Source: Thermodesulfobacteriota bacterium (GTDB taxonomy: Bacteria; Desulfobacterota; QYQD01). Taken from it: a DNA stretch of 64,000 nucleotides. Numbering within the stretch: the stretch's first letter is position 1; every line of letters begins with the position of its first letter. The DNA is taken from contig JAVHLC010000005.1 in the NCBI GenBank assembly GCA_031082315.1, positions 62,001-126,000 on the forward strand, in the 5' to 3' direction. Shown here in pieces: positions 16,342 through 25,174 of this stretch. The notes beneath the pieces were generated by a model. That model was given only the letters and a program-made list of their open reading frames with translations. It searched no databases and had not been told where the DNA came from. Made by a program: the position numbers and the translations under genes.

Positions 16342-17061
16342 ATGATAGGCAAAATCGACCCGCGTATTCCAAGTGGCCTTCCTGCTTCGGCTCCCTCTGC
16401 GCCTTCCGGGTCTGCACCCCATCCTGATTTTGGCAGCATATTCCGCGCCTCTATAGCCGGTCAGACCAGGGAACAACCCCTGGATATAGTGATTATTCAG
16501 GCCCTAAGCCGGGCCTTGCAGGCCATCCTTTCTGAAAATGTATCCGAAGAAAACGGCAGCCTGCCCTCATCACTTTTCCCTTTGAATTTCCCCGACCTGT
16601 CCCCTCAGGCCAATAGAGCGGAATACCGTCCGAAGGGAGGGGAGCTTGACGCCGGAGTGTCAAATAATTTACAGGGCGGACAGGATATTGAACATATCGT
16701 GAGCGAGGCGTCCCGAAAATACGGGGTAGAACCCGCGCTCATCAAATCGGTTATTGCGGTGGAAAGTAACGGCGATCCGCAGGCCGTATCACCGGCCGGC
16801 GCCCGGGGTCTCATGCAGCTTATGCCGGCAACCGCGGCCGAATTAGGCGTAACCGATCCCTTTGATCCGGCACAGAACGTCATGGCCGGGACGCGCTATC
16901 TGCGCCAGTTGATGGACCGTTACCAGGGGGATGTAAAGCTGGCCCTGGCCGCCTACAACTGGGGGATGGGTAACCTGGAAAAAAGGCCGGAGGCCCTGCC
17001 TAAAGAGACGCGGGAATACATAGCCAGAGTTGAAAGCCGTTATCGTGGCTATGTTGCGTAG
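16342..17061 (+). CDS. Lytic transglycosylase, SLT domain
   Basis: 239 residues. N-terminal 110 residues are low-complexity and proline-rich; the SLT domain (about 118-237) has catalytic Glu in SVIAVESNGDPQAVSPAGA and the GLMQLMPATA and AAYNWGMGN motifs. No signal peptide, as in rod-associated muramidases exported by the flagellar apparatus. Because flgJ here lacks a muramidase domain and flagellar genes start 0.3 kb downstream, this enzyme may open the wall for the rod (inference). No good ribosome binding site. Confidence 0.88.
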   Translation: MIGKIDPRIPSGLPASAPSAPSGSAPHPDFGSIFRASIAGQTREQPLDIVIIQALSRALQAILSENVSEENGSLPSSLFPLNFPDLSPQANRAEYRPKGGELDAGVSNNLQGGQDIEHIVSEASRKYGVEPALIKSVIAVESNGDPQAVSPAGARGLMQLMPATAAELGVTDPFDPAQNVMAGTRYLRQLMDRYQGDVKLALAAYNWGMGNLEKRPEALPKETREYIARVESRYRGYVA

Positions 17062-17101
17062 TTACAAGATCACGTTAAAGTTCAAAGCGCTGTAACACGT
17101 T

Positions 17102-17274
17102 AGGTGTTTGAAACAGTCCTACACTCAGAAAAGGCTATTAATCTGGAACTCAGGAAATCAGGGAAGTGCAAACCCAAATAAAGAGGGTCTATCTTTTCCT
17201 GATTTCCTGAGTTCCAGATTTGATATGTTTCTTTGCACTTTTTATCATGCGTTTTCAAGACACTAAATTGTTAC
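17102..17274. repeat. 172-bp inverted-copy repeat, left copy (family G)
   Basis: Contains the long palindrome ATCTGGAACTCAGGAAATCA ... CTGAGTTCCAGATT around AAATAAAGAGGGTCTATC, with flanks GGTGTTTGAAACAGTCCTAC and CAAGACACTAAATTGTTAC. The copy at 26841-27012 is in reverse orientation with the same flanks; together they frame the flagellar block. Occupies most of the gap 17062-17378. Confidence 0.8.
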
Positions 17275-17378
17275 CAAAGCTCAAATTTCAAATCAATTAC
17301 AAATGACAAAGTTCAAATAGTAGCAGCCCGCCATTCTTTATAGATGCGGCCAACGCTCGTGGCTATAAAGGGCAATTT

Positions 17379-17678
17379 ATGGATAACTGGAAGAAAAAGA
17401 TCAAAAAGGCCGTCTCGCTGAAGTATGAACCGGTCAAAGACCACGCCCCAAAGGTCACGGCCAAGGGGCAGGGAGTTATTGCCGATAAGATCATAGCCCT
17501 GGCCAAAGAGAACAATATCCCTATCCATGAAGACCCGGACCTGGTTGAAATATTATCGAAACTTGACCTTGAAGAAGAGATCCCGCCAACCGTTTACGTT
17601 CTGGTCGCCGAGATACTGGCCTTTGTCTATCGCATGAACGAGCGCTGGCCGGGGCGAACGGCAGAAAATTCTCAATAG
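17379..17678 (+). CDS. FlhB-like cytoplasmic domain protein (FlhX type)
   Basis: 99 residues, resembling only the cytoplasmic C-terminal domain of the export-gate switch FlhB: VKDHAPKVTAKGQGVIADKI, AKENNIPIHEDPDLVEIL and IPPTVYVLVAEILAFVY. The NPTH autocleavage site lies N-terminal to this region and is absent. Such free-standing homologues assist or replace the FlhB C-terminal fragment in flagellar secretion. AAGGG precedes the ATG. Confidence 0.85.
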   Translation: MDNWKKKIKKAVSLKYEPVKDHAPKVTAKGQGVIADKIIALAKENNIPIHEDPDLVEILSKLDLEEEIPPTVYVLVAEILAFVYRMNERWPGRTAENSQ

Positions 17679-17762
17679 GTAAAATTTGCCTACGGCTCCG
17701 GCAGACAATTCCTCCCGGCAATACAAGCGGCATCGGCTAATTTCCATGAGAGACTAGTTAGC

Positions 17763-17915
17763 GCTCATCCGGAAACCACCGTTTCCGGATTCACGCTTTC
17801 CGCGATCAGCGATTAGCTATCAGCAAAAAACTAATATAAACAATACATTAGCTGAACGCTGAAAGCTGAGTGCTGATCGCTCATCCGGAATTTTTGGGTT
17901 TCCGGATGGAAACTA
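17763..17915. repeat. CATCCGGAAA...CTGAACGCTGA element (family D), copy 2
   Basis: Same block order as 8229-8378: CATCCGGAAACC, ATTCACGCTTTC, AACAATACATTAGCTGAACG and TTTCCGGATGG. Ends 18 bp before the flgF promoter and fills most of the gap 17679-17992. Confidence 0.65.
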
Positions 17916-17932
17916 TTTAATCTCCCGGATAA

Positions 17933-17948
17933 TGGCATAAGCATTGCA
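17933..17948 (+). promoter_or_regulatory. Sigma-54 promoter of the flgF operon
   Basis: TGGCAT-AAGCA-TTGCA matches TGGCAC-N5-TTGCW with one substitution. It predicts transcription start near 17960 and a leader of about 33 nt to the flgF ATG. Rod, ring and hook genes are under sigma-54 in many polar-flagellate proteobacteria. Confidence 0.7.
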
Positions 17949-17992
17949 CAGAGTAAGGTGCAATCATCGAAAAGTATATATTGGAAGGGTAT

Positions 17993-18739
17993 ATGGAAGT
18001 CATCTTTAAATCGGGTCTGGAAGGAACGGTAGAGAGCGGCCTCCTTCTTGAAAAAAAGATGGATCTCACGGCCAACAACCTGGCCAATGTCGCTACGGCC
18101 GGTTTCAAAAGAGACCGCATATCTTTCCGTGAGTTACTGCTGACTGCCTATAATGGAGAGGTAAAACAGGCTAAAACAGAGTCGATTTATACGGATTTCG
18201 GTCCGGGAGAGGTTAAACGGACCGGCAATCCACTGGACGCGGCCCTAAACGGCCCCGGCTTTTTCAAGATAGAGACCCCCGATGGGATCCTCTATACAAG
18301 GTCCGGAAACTTTGCCCTTAATGGCGACAATGTGCTGGTTACCGCGCAGGGTTACCCGGTTATGGGACAGGGTGGGCCGATAACCCTGGATGGGACAACT
18401 ATTGAGATTAACGAGGTGGGGGGCATATCCATGGATCAGGCCGGGGATGGGGTCATGGCCGAGGCGGATAGCTTGGCTGTAGTTAATTTTGACGATCCAT
18501 CCGTACTGGAAAAGCTGGGGAATTCACTGTACCGGCTGAAAGATCCCCAGGCCTATGAGATCCCGGCCGACGGGACACAGGTCAGGCAGGGCTATCTGGA
18601 ACAGTCCAATGTCAACGTCATGGAAGAGATGGTTCAGATGATTCAGGTGCAGCGAAATTATGAGTCTTATCAGAAAATAATCCAGCTACTTGATGAAATT
18701 GACTCACGCGCGATCAATGATGTCGGAAAATTGACATAA
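17993..18739 (+). CDS. flgF: Flagellar proximal rod protein FlgF
   Basis: 248 residues from ATG 17993 (GGAAGGG just upstream; the TTG at 17981 is an artefact). N-terminal rod/hook motif DLTANNLANVATAGFKR, central domain, and C-terminal QGYLEQSNVNVMEEMVQMI with coiled-coil VQRNYESYQKII. Part of the proximal rod, exported by the flagellar type III system. First gene after the sigma-54 promoter, followed by flgG. Confidence 0.93.
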   Translation: MEVIFKSGLEGTVESGLLLEKKMDLTANNLANVATAGFKRDRISFRELLLTAYNGEVKQAKTESIYTDFGPGEVKRTGNPLDAALNGPGFFKIETPDGILYTRSGNFALNGDNVLVTAQGYPVMGQGGPITLDGTTIEINEVGGISMDQAGDGVMAEADSLAVVNFDDPSVLEKLGNSLYRLKDPQAYEIPADGTQVRQGYLEQSNVNVMEEMVQMIQVQRNYESYQKIIQLLDEIDSRAINDVGKLT

Positions 18740-18809
18740 CAGAAAGAACAGCTATCAGCAGTCAGCAGGCTGATTGCCGACAGCTTATCCTAAAAAGGAG
18801 GTAGCATTT

Positions 18810-19592
18810 ATGCTACGAGGCATGTGGACAGCGGCTTCCGGTATGGCATCACAGCAGCTTCAGCTGGATGTCATTGCCAATAACCTGGCGAATGTCAACA
18901 CTACCGGGTTTAAGAAGAGCAGGGCGGATTTTCAGGATCTGCTTTATCAGACCCTGCGCATGGCCGGAGCGACAACCGCTACCGGAGGAACAGTTCCCAC
19001 CGGTATTCAGATCGGCATGGGCTGCCGGCCGGTAGCGGTGCAAAAACTGTTTACGCAGGGTGACTATAACCAGACCAAGAACGAATTGGATTGGGCCATA
19101 GAAGGTAAGGGGTTCTTTAAGATCCTCAGCAATGAGGAGGAACTTTATACCAGGGCCGGCGCCTTTAAACTGGACAGGGACGGCTACGTTGTAACCTCAG
19201 ACGGTGACCGCCTGCAGCCGGAATTTGCCGTGCCCACCGGGACGGTAAACATCTCCATCGATTCCGGCGGGCGACTGGTAGCCGCGGGTGCGGATGGCAC
19301 AGAACTGGGCTCAGTGCAGGTTGTTTTGTACAGCTTCCCTAATCCGGCCGGCCTGTACAGCGTGGGGCGAAATCTTTTGCGGCCGACCGAGGCCTCAGGC
19401 GAGGCCATTCAGGGAAACCCTGGGATAGAAGGGTTCGGGACCGTAGCCCAGGGATTTCTGGAGGTATCCAACGTGGATGTCGTGGAAGAGATGGTCAGCA
19501 TGATCATCACCCAGCGGGCCTACGAGGTCAATTCCAAGGCTATTCAGACCGCAGATCAGATGCTTGAACTGGCGAATAATCTCAAGCGATAG
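18810..19592 (+). CDS. flgG: Flagellar distal rod protein FlgG
   Basis: 260 residues, standard FlgG length. MLRGMWTAASGM start, VIANNLANVNTTGFKKSRADFQDLLYQ, and C-terminal QGFLEVSNVDVVEEMVSMII with TQRAYEVNSKAIQTADQML. AAGGAGGTAG precedes ATG 18810, which fixes the start (18774 is too early). Forms the drive-shaft distal rod. A GCTGATTGCCGACAGC-type repeat piece separates it from flgF. Confidence 0.95.
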   Translation: MLRGMWTAASGMASQQLQLDVIANNLANVNTTGFKKSRADFQDLLYQTLRMAGATTATGGTVPTGIQIGMGCRPVAVQKLFTQGDYNQTKNELDWAIEGKGFFKILSNEEELYTRAGAFKLDRDGYVVTSDGDRLQPEFAVPTGTVNISIDSGGRLVAAGADGTELGSVQVVLYSFPNPAGLYSVGRNLLRPTEASGEAIQGNPGIEGFGTVAQGFLEVSNVDVVEEMVSMIITQRAYEVNSKAIQTADQMLELANNLKR

Positions 19593-19727
19593 GCAATGCA
19601 GCTTTCAGCAGTCAGCGATCAGCTTTCAGCCCTGAAATTGAAATCCAGAAGGAACTGGATGCCGGATCAAGTCCGGCATGACAAGTATTTAAATGCCGGG
19701 TTAATAGAATCTAGGGGTCAGTAGTAA

Positions 19728-20480
19728 ATGGTTATGAGGAAAACAACAACAATCGGTATAATCGGCCTTTCCTTCCTTATCGTGCTGGGCGTGTTACAAG
19801 CCGCGCCCGCCCTATCCGGAGAAGGTGGGGGGGCGTGCTCTCCCTATACCCTTACGCAGGAAAACATTGAGTCCATTTACAAAGATTTTGTTTATGCGCA
19901 CATGCCCTGGCCCAGGGAAGATGTGGTTATCTCGCGTGTGCATGCCGGTGAGGTAATAGTGCTGCCGGGCAGCCAGTTTACTTTTGAAGTGACACCGCCG
20001 AACGGCGCATACCTGGGGGATACGGCCTTGAGGGTGGTCTTCAGGGTTAACGGGCGGGAAGTGAGAAAGGTACGCATCTTTGGGCATATTGATATCTATA
20101 GGGAGGTGGTCTGTATGGATCATTCCATGCGAAGGCACGAGGTTATACAGGAAGACGATTTGTGTACGGCGCGCCGGGATATATCACGGATCAGTAATGC
20201 AGCCATAAGTGATATAAGAGAGGCGGTTGGCAAGAGACTGGTCAGCTCGGTGCGGGCCGGAGAAATTATTAAGCGGGACATGCTCGAACTCGCCCCCATC
20301 ATAAAAAAAGGAGATCGGATTGCAATAATAGCGGACACGGAGACGCTGTTAATCAGGGCCCGGGGAGAGGCCATGGAAGGGGGGGCAGAGGGTGAGATGA
20401 TCCGGGTGCGCAACAGCAAGAGTAAGAAGGAGGTCTATGCCCGGGTCATAGACGCATCTACCGTTCAGTTGGAACTTTAA
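19728..20480 (+). CDS. flgA: Flagellar P-ring assembly chaperone FlgA
   Basis: 250 residues with signal peptide (hydrophobic 8-30, AAPALSG cleavage region). SAF-type domain: VVCMDHSMRRHEVIQEDDLC, VGKRLVSSVRAGEIIKRDML, then LIIRARGEAM-like strand and NSKSKKEVYARVID near the end, all usual for FlgA. Periplasmic chaperone for FlgI polymerisation. The upstream gap (19593-19727) carries CAGCTTTCAGCAGTCAGC repeat pieces. Confidence 0.88.
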   Translation: MVMRKTTTIGIIGLSFLIVLGVLQAAPALSGEGGGACSPYTLTQENIESIYKDFVYAHMPWPREDVVISRVHAGEVIVLPGSQFTFEVTPPNGAYLGDTALRVVFRVNGREVRKVRIFGHIDIYREVVCMDHSMRRHEVIQEDDLCTARRDISRISNAAISDIREAVGKRLVSSVRAGEIIKRDMLELAPIIKKGDRIAIIADTETLLIRARGEAMEGGAEGEMIRVRNSKSKKEVYARVIDASTVQLEL

Positions 20481-20499
20481 GTACGGGATGGAAAGCGCT

Positions 20500-21195
20500 A
20501 TGAATAGCTTGAGACGGTTTATGACTACTATTATTCTCAGTCTGGTTCTGGCGGGCTGTGCAGGCATGATGCCTGAAGATAAAACGCTCATGTCCTCTAT
20601 TGCGCCCGATATGCCTTCTCCGGAGCCGCATAGGCTGGAAGGGGCTATCTATGCCCAAAATATGCCGGTAAAGATTTTTAGTGACTGCCGGGCCCGAAGC
20701 ATAGGGGATATTGTCACGGTCAATATCGTGGAGACCTCCAATGCCTCCAAGAAGGCCGCTACTAAAACCGGCCGAAGCACCAGCGTAAAGGGCGGCATAT
20801 CGGCTCTGCTTGGTTTTGAGGGTGCCGTAGAGGACAGGAACAGCAGATTTAGTGCCGACAGCATGATCGAAGGCGGTATCGCCAGTGATTTCGATGGGTC
20901 AGGATCAACCAGCCGGAATTCGACGGTAACGGCCTCTATCTCCTGCCGGGTGGCCAATGTCTTACCCAATGGGAATCTGGCCATTCGCGGGTCCAGGGAG
21001 ATTCGGGTGAATAACGAGACACAATACATGATATTGACCGGAGTTATTCGTCCCGAGGATATTGCCGCGGATAATTCCATTATATCGTCTTATGTTGCCG
21101 ATGCCCGCATTACGTACACGGGCCGGGGTGTCCTGAGTGAAAAGCAGAGCCCGGGCTGGCTGGCGCGCATACTGGATTATATATGGCCGCTGTAG
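20500..21195 (+). CDS. flgH: Flagellar L-ring lipoprotein FlgH
   Basis: 231 residues. Lipoprotein signal ending in LAGC (lipobox Cys at about residue 18), then SIGDIVTVNIVETSNASKKA and the β-rich ring domain with GNLAIRGSREIRVNNETQ and the VRPEDIAADNSI-like RPEDIA segment. Ends WLARILDYIWPL. Outer-membrane bushing of the rod. ATG 20500 has GGAAAG upstream; ATG 20488 is possible. Confidence 0.93.
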   Translation: MNSLRRFMTTIILSLVLAGCAGMMPEDKTLMSSIAPDMPSPEPHRLEGAIYAQNMPVKIFSDCRARSIGDIVTVNIVETSNASKKAATKTGRSTSVKGGISALLGFEGAVEDRNSRFSADSMIEGGIASDFDGSGSTSRNSTVTASISCRVANVLPNGNLAIRGSREIRVNNETQYMILTGVIRPEDIAADNSIISSYVADARITYTGRGVLSEKQSPGWLARILDYIWPL

Positions 21196-21285
21196 GAAGC
21201 TCAAGGCTCAAAGCTGAAAGCTCAAAGCAAAAAGCTAAGAGCCTCGATAAAGTACAGGCTTTTGAAATTACATAAGAGGTCATCC

Positions 21286-22401
21286 ATGAACCACCTGCAA
21301 CGGATCCTTCTAGCCGCCCTTATAACGCTACTCTCATTTATATATCTTGCCGGTTCGGCTCAAGCCGCCCGGATCAAGGACATTGCCTTTTTCAAGGGGG
21401 TGCGCACCAATCAGTTGGTTGGTTATGGACTGGTAGTCGGCCTGAACGGCAGCGGTGACAGCGACCAGACCAAGTTCACGGTGCAGTCTATAGTGAATAT
21501 GCTGGAACGTATGGGCGTACATGTCTCAGCCAAAGAGGTAAAGGTCAAAAATGTGGCCACGGCGATGATTACTGCCCAGTTGCCGCCGTTTGCCAAGGCG
21601 GGAAGCAAACTGGATATCCTGGTATCCTCAATGGGCGACGCCAAAAGTCTCCAGGGAGGCACCTTGCTCCTGACGCCCCTTAAGGGGGTCGATGGTCATA
21701 TTTATGCCCTGGCCCAGGGACCCGTATCTGTGGGCGGATTTGCCGTAGGCGGCGCGGCCGGGGGCGGTGTCCAGAAGAATCATCCTACCGCAGGGATGAT
21801 AGCAGCCGGGGCAACCGTAGAAAGAGAAATTCCATACGCCCTTGGCTCCCAGAAAGAGATAATGATCGGCCTCTACCGCCCGGATTTTACCACTGTAACC
21901 AGAATGAGCGCAGCAATTAACAAAGAGGTGGGGATGGCTGTTGCTGAACCAATAGATGCGGATGCGGTGAAGGTTACGGTGCCTGAATCTTTATCCGAAG
22001 ACGTAGTCAGGCTTATGGCCCGACTGGAGATGGTTGAGGTCAGACCGGATATTGCCGCCAAGGTGGTCTTAAATGAAAAGACCGGTACGGTAGTTATGGG
22101 TGAGAACGTGCGGGTGTCCCGGGTAGCCATAGCCCATGGGAATCTTAGTATCCAGATCAAGGAAAGGAAGATAGTCTCCCAGCCCCTTCCCCTGGCCAAA
22201 GGGGAGACGGTAGTCACTCCGGAGTCGGAGGTCGCCGTAAAGGAAGAGGCCGAGAAATTGCTCCTCCTTGAGGAGGGGGCGAGCATTGGTGAGGTAATCA
22301 AGGCCCTTAATGCTATCGGAGTCACGCCGCGTGATTTGATCGTTATCCTGCAGTCCTTGCGGGCGGCCGGGGCATTACAGGCGGACTTAGAGATTATTTA
22401 G
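21286..22401 (+). CDS. flgI: Flagellar P-ring protein FlgI
   Basis: 371 residues. Signal peptide to SAQA|ARIKDIA, then the near-invariant NQLVGYGLVVGLNGSGD, MLERMGV, NVATAMITAQLPPFAKAG and the GVTPRDLIVILQSLRAAGAL C-terminus. Forms the periplasmic peptidoglycan-associated ring. AGAGGT stands before ATG 21286; the longer TTG frame is not used. The gap before it has AAGCTCAAAGC repeat pieces. Confidence 0.95.
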   Translation: MNHLQRILLAALITLLSFIYLAGSAQAARIKDIAFFKGVRTNQLVGYGLVVGLNGSGDSDQTKFTVQSIVNMLERMGVHVSAKEVKVKNVATAMITAQLPPFAKAGSKLDILVSSMGDAKSLQGGTLLLTPLKGVDGHIYALAQGPVSVGGFAVGGAAGGGVQKNHPTAGMIAAGATVEREIPYALGSQKEIMIGLYRPDFTTVTRMSAAINKEVGMAVAEPIDADAVKVTVPESLSEDVVRLMARLEMVEVRPDIAAKVVLNEKTGTVVMGENVRVSRVAIAHGNLSIQIKERKIVSQPLPLAKGETVVTPESEVAVKEEAEKLLLLEEGASIGEVIKALNAIGVTPRDLIVILQSLRAAGALQADLEII

Positions 22402-22516
22402 TTTTCGTCCGGAAACCGAAAATTTCCGGACGAGCAGTCAGCACTCAGCTATCAGCGTTCAGCTTCCGGCCGCTGATAGCTAAAAGCTAAAAGCTGAAGG
22501 CTGAAAGCTGAAAGCG
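22402..22516. repeat. TCCGGAAA / AGCTGAAAGCTGA repeat cluster (family D pieces)
   Basis: A TCCGGAAACC-GAAA-TTTCCGGA hairpin followed by many CAGCTATCAGC / GCTGATAGCTAAAAGC units, ending 9 bp before flgJ. The long inverted structure could attenuate transcription between flgI and flgJ. Confidence 0.55.
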
Positions 22517-22524
22517 AAATTATC

Positions 22525-22926
22525 ATGGCAGATAATATCTCCATACCTGCTGAAAGCAGCAAAATCAAGGTCATAGGGCAATCGGCCGATAAGCGTACTA
22601 GGGATGACAGGTTAAAGGCGGCGTGTGCTGAGTTCGAGTCGCTTTTTATCCATCAGTTGTTAAAGATGATGCGTGATGCCGTTCCTAAAACAGCCCTTTT
22701 TCATGGGGGGTTAAGCGAGGATATTTATACCTCCATGTTTGACCAGGAAGTGGCCAGGAAAATGGCTGAGGATAGGGGGATTGGCCTGGGGAAACAGCTT
22801 TATGAACAGGTTTCAGAGGCGGTAGCAAAGACCAGGAGAAACGAAATCCCCGGTTCAATCGGACGTGGGGGCCTGAAAGACAAAGAAACGAGTGGGGTAA
22901 ACAAAGATGGCGACCAAAAGGAATGA
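22525..22926 (+). CDS. flgJ: Rod-binding protein FlgJ, N-terminal domain only
   Basis: 133 residues. FESLFIHQLLKMMRDAVPKT and SEDIYTSMFDQEVARKMAEDRGIGLGKQLYEQ are the rod-binding FlgJ/Rod_binding motifs. The muramidase domain found in enterobacterial FlgJ is absent, as in many deltaproteobacteria; the SLT enzyme at 16342 may supply that activity. Overlaps the next gene by 20 nt. Confidence 0.9.
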   Translation: MADNISIPAESSKIKVIGQSADKRTRDDRLKAACAEFESLFIHQLLKMMRDAVPKTALFHGGLSEDIYTSMFDQEVARKMAEDRGIGLGKQLYEQVSEAVAKTRRNEIPGSIGRGGLKDKETSGVNKDGDQKE

Positions 22927-23428
22927 TCGTAACTTGCTTCTTCCCAAAGGAATATTTGAACTCCTGGAAAAAGAGGTGGGTTTTTACCAGGAACTTTTGA
23001 GGCTGCTGGACAAAGAGCATGAGTGCCTGCATAGCCTATCTGTAGAAGAACTCTGCGCGGTAAGCAAGGCCAAGGAAACAGAGATATTGAAGATAAAGGT
23101 AGTAGAGGAGAACCTGAAAGATATTACGGCCGGGCTTTTCAAAAATCACGGTTATGTGTCGGAAGACACCACAATAACCGCACTGATGGAGGTCGCCGAT
23201 AAAAAGCAGGCCGGGATACTTAAGAATTATCTGGCCATTCTTACTGCCTTGAAGGGAGACATACGGGAGCGGAACGGCAACAACAAACGATTCATCGAGG
23301 AAACCCTGGAGGTTATAGAAGATTCCCTGTCCATTCTGGTGCCGCCCCGCAACGCTCCTTTTTATACTCCGCAGGGGAAGAACGCGCGTTGTTCGTGTAA
23401 TGCCAATGTGTTAAGCAGAGAGGTGTAA
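22907..23428 (+). CDS. flgN: Flagellar chaperone FlgN
   Basis: 173 residues, almost all helical, with the FlgN pattern ELLEKEVGFYQELLRLLDKE and SVEELCAVSKAKETEILKIK. Cytosolic export chaperone of FlgK and FlgL, whose genes follow immediately. The tail (TPQGKNARCSCNAN) has a CxC pair of unknown meaning. Confidence 0.8.
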   Translation: MATKRNDRNLLLPKGIFELLEKEVGFYQELLRLLDKEHECLHSLSVEELCAVSKAKETEILKIKVVEENLKDITAGLFKNHGYVSEDTTITALMEVADKKQAGILKNYLAILTALKGDIRERNGNNKRFIEETLEVIEDSLSILVPPRNAPFYTPQGKNARCSCNANVLSREV

Positions 23429-23431
23429 GAC

Positions 23432-25162
23432 ATGAGCGGTGTAAATGCCGTACTAAGCATAGCCAGGACGGCCCTTCTTACCCAGCAGCTGGCCATTGAG
23501 GTGACCAGCCATAATGTGGCCAATGTAAATACGCCGGGATACTCCCGCCAGCAATTGGTTATGGAGCCGAATAACTCCACTACGATAGGGTTAGGAGAGA
23601 TAGGAACAGGCGTTCAGGGCCAGGCTATAATCCAGTACCATGACAAGTTCATGACTGCGAAGGTGAATCAGCAGGTGTCCTCTATGACCGGTTTTGAGGC
23701 CAAGAAATCGAGCATGGCGGTTGTAGAAACGCTTTTTAATGAGACCACGGATGGAGGGCTTAGTGAACTTTTAGGACAATTCTGGGCAGCCTGGCACGAC
23801 TTGGGCAATAACCCTTCCGGTAAGGCCGAAAGGGCTACGCTGGTTGGGCGGGCCGAATTACTGGTCGATCACTTTCAGGGTCTGTACAGCGACCTGATGC
23901 GCCTCAGCACGGATATGGATATTAATCTCGACGCGGGGATTGAAGAGATCAATTCCCTTACCGGACAGATCGCGGATCTCAATGTGCAGATTATAGCGGC
24001 CGACCAGGGTGTAGGTGCAGCCAATGATTTGCGGGATAAGCGTGACTATCTGGTGCGGCAACTGGCGGAGCTTATGGATATTAATTACTTTGAGATAGGC
24101 AGCGGCGCCTATACCATTATGTCCAATAGCGGGCATATCCTGGTGGAAACCGATAAGTCCTGGGACCTGGAACTGAATGGCGGCCAGGTTTACTGGATCA
24201 GCAGCACCGGGGCAGAGGTGGAGATGCGCAGCGGTGATGTGCAGGGAGGGAAATTAGGAGGCTGGTTGGCGGTCAAACAGGAGATTATCCCCGATGTATT
24301 GGACAAGGTGACTAACCTAGCCGAGTCTTTTATCAGAGAGGTGAACAGCCAACACAGTCAGGGTATGGGGCTGGCGCCATTTGCCACAGTGACCGGCGCT
24401 TATGCCGCTGATAGCACTGAGGAAATAGGAACCAGTGACTCCGAGTTGCCTTTCTACGACGTGGTGCAGGACGGCTCCTTCAATTTATGGTTGTATGACA
24501 GCAACGGCGACGTCATCGGGGGGGCAGCCAATAATATTGCGATAGATGCGGACGTGGGGGGTACCACATTGAATGCCCTTGCCGCTACAATCGACGCTAT
24601 CTCCGGGATTGACGCCTCGGTTAGCGGCGGAAAACTGACCATAAGCGTTGATACCGGCGAAGAGCTCACGGCAGTTGGATTTGGCTTCTCAGATGACACC
24701 TCTTCCGTTCTGGCGGCCTTGGGCATTAATACTTTTTTTGACGGCTATGATGCCGGGTCAATAGCCCTTAACTCGGTTCTCACCGATAATACGGATAACA
24801 TTGCGGCGGGGACTATAGATTCAACAACAGGTGACTATAGCCTTGGTGATAATGAAAATGCCCTGGCCCTGGCCGATTTGCAGATTCAGGAGGTGGACAT
24901 CGGCGGGCAGTCAGCAACCCTTGACGACTATTATAATGCCCTGGTGGGAGAAATCGGCATTACAGCCCGCGGGTATAACAGCGGCTATGATTTTAGCCGG
25001 AACATGGTTAATCAGTTGGGTCAGCTGCGTGATTCCGTCTCCGGCGTCTCTCTGGATGAGGAAATGACCAAATTAATCCAGTACCAACAGGCATACTCGG
25101 CTGCGGCCAAGTTAATCCAGGCCTCGGATGAGATGATGCAAACCCTTCTTTCTGCAAAATAG
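23432..25162 (+). CDS. flgK: Flagellar hook-associated protein 1 FlgK
   Basis: 576 residues. N-terminal AIEVTSHNVANVNTPGYSRQ and C-terminal SVSGVSLDEEMTKLIQYQQAYSAAAKLIQASDEMMQTLL are the coiled coils of HAP1; a variable β-rich centre (about 300-480) is inserted. First hook-filament junction protein. GAGAGGTG precedes the ATG. Confidence 0.95.
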   Translation: MSGVNAVLSIARTALLTQQLAIEVTSHNVANVNTPGYSRQQLVMEPNNSTTIGLGEIGTGVQGQAIIQYHDKFMTAKVNQQVSSMTGFEAKKSSMAVVETLFNETTDGGLSELLGQFWAAWHDLGNNPSGKAERATLVGRAELLVDHFQGLYSDLMRLSTDMDINLDAGIEEINSLTGQIADLNVQIIAADQGVGAANDLRDKRDYLVRQLAELMDINYFEIGSGAYTIMSNSGHILVETDKSWDLELNGGQVYWISSTGAEVEMRSGDVQGGKLGGWLAVKQEIIPDVLDKVTNLAESFIREVNSQHSQGMGLAPFATVTGAYAADSTEEIGTSDSELPFYDVVQDGSFNLWLYDSNGDVIGGAANNIAIDADVGGTTLNALAATIDAISGIDASVSGGKLTISVDTGEELTAVGFGFSDDTSSVLAALGINTFFDGYDAGSIALNSVLTDNTDNIAAGTIDSTTGDYSLGDNENALALADLQIQEVDIGGQSATLDDYYNALVGEIGITARGYNSGYDFSRNMVNQLGQLRDSVSGVSLDEEMTKLIQYQQAYSAAAKLIQASDEMMQTLLSAK

Positions 25163-25174
25163 GAGTAATCAACC

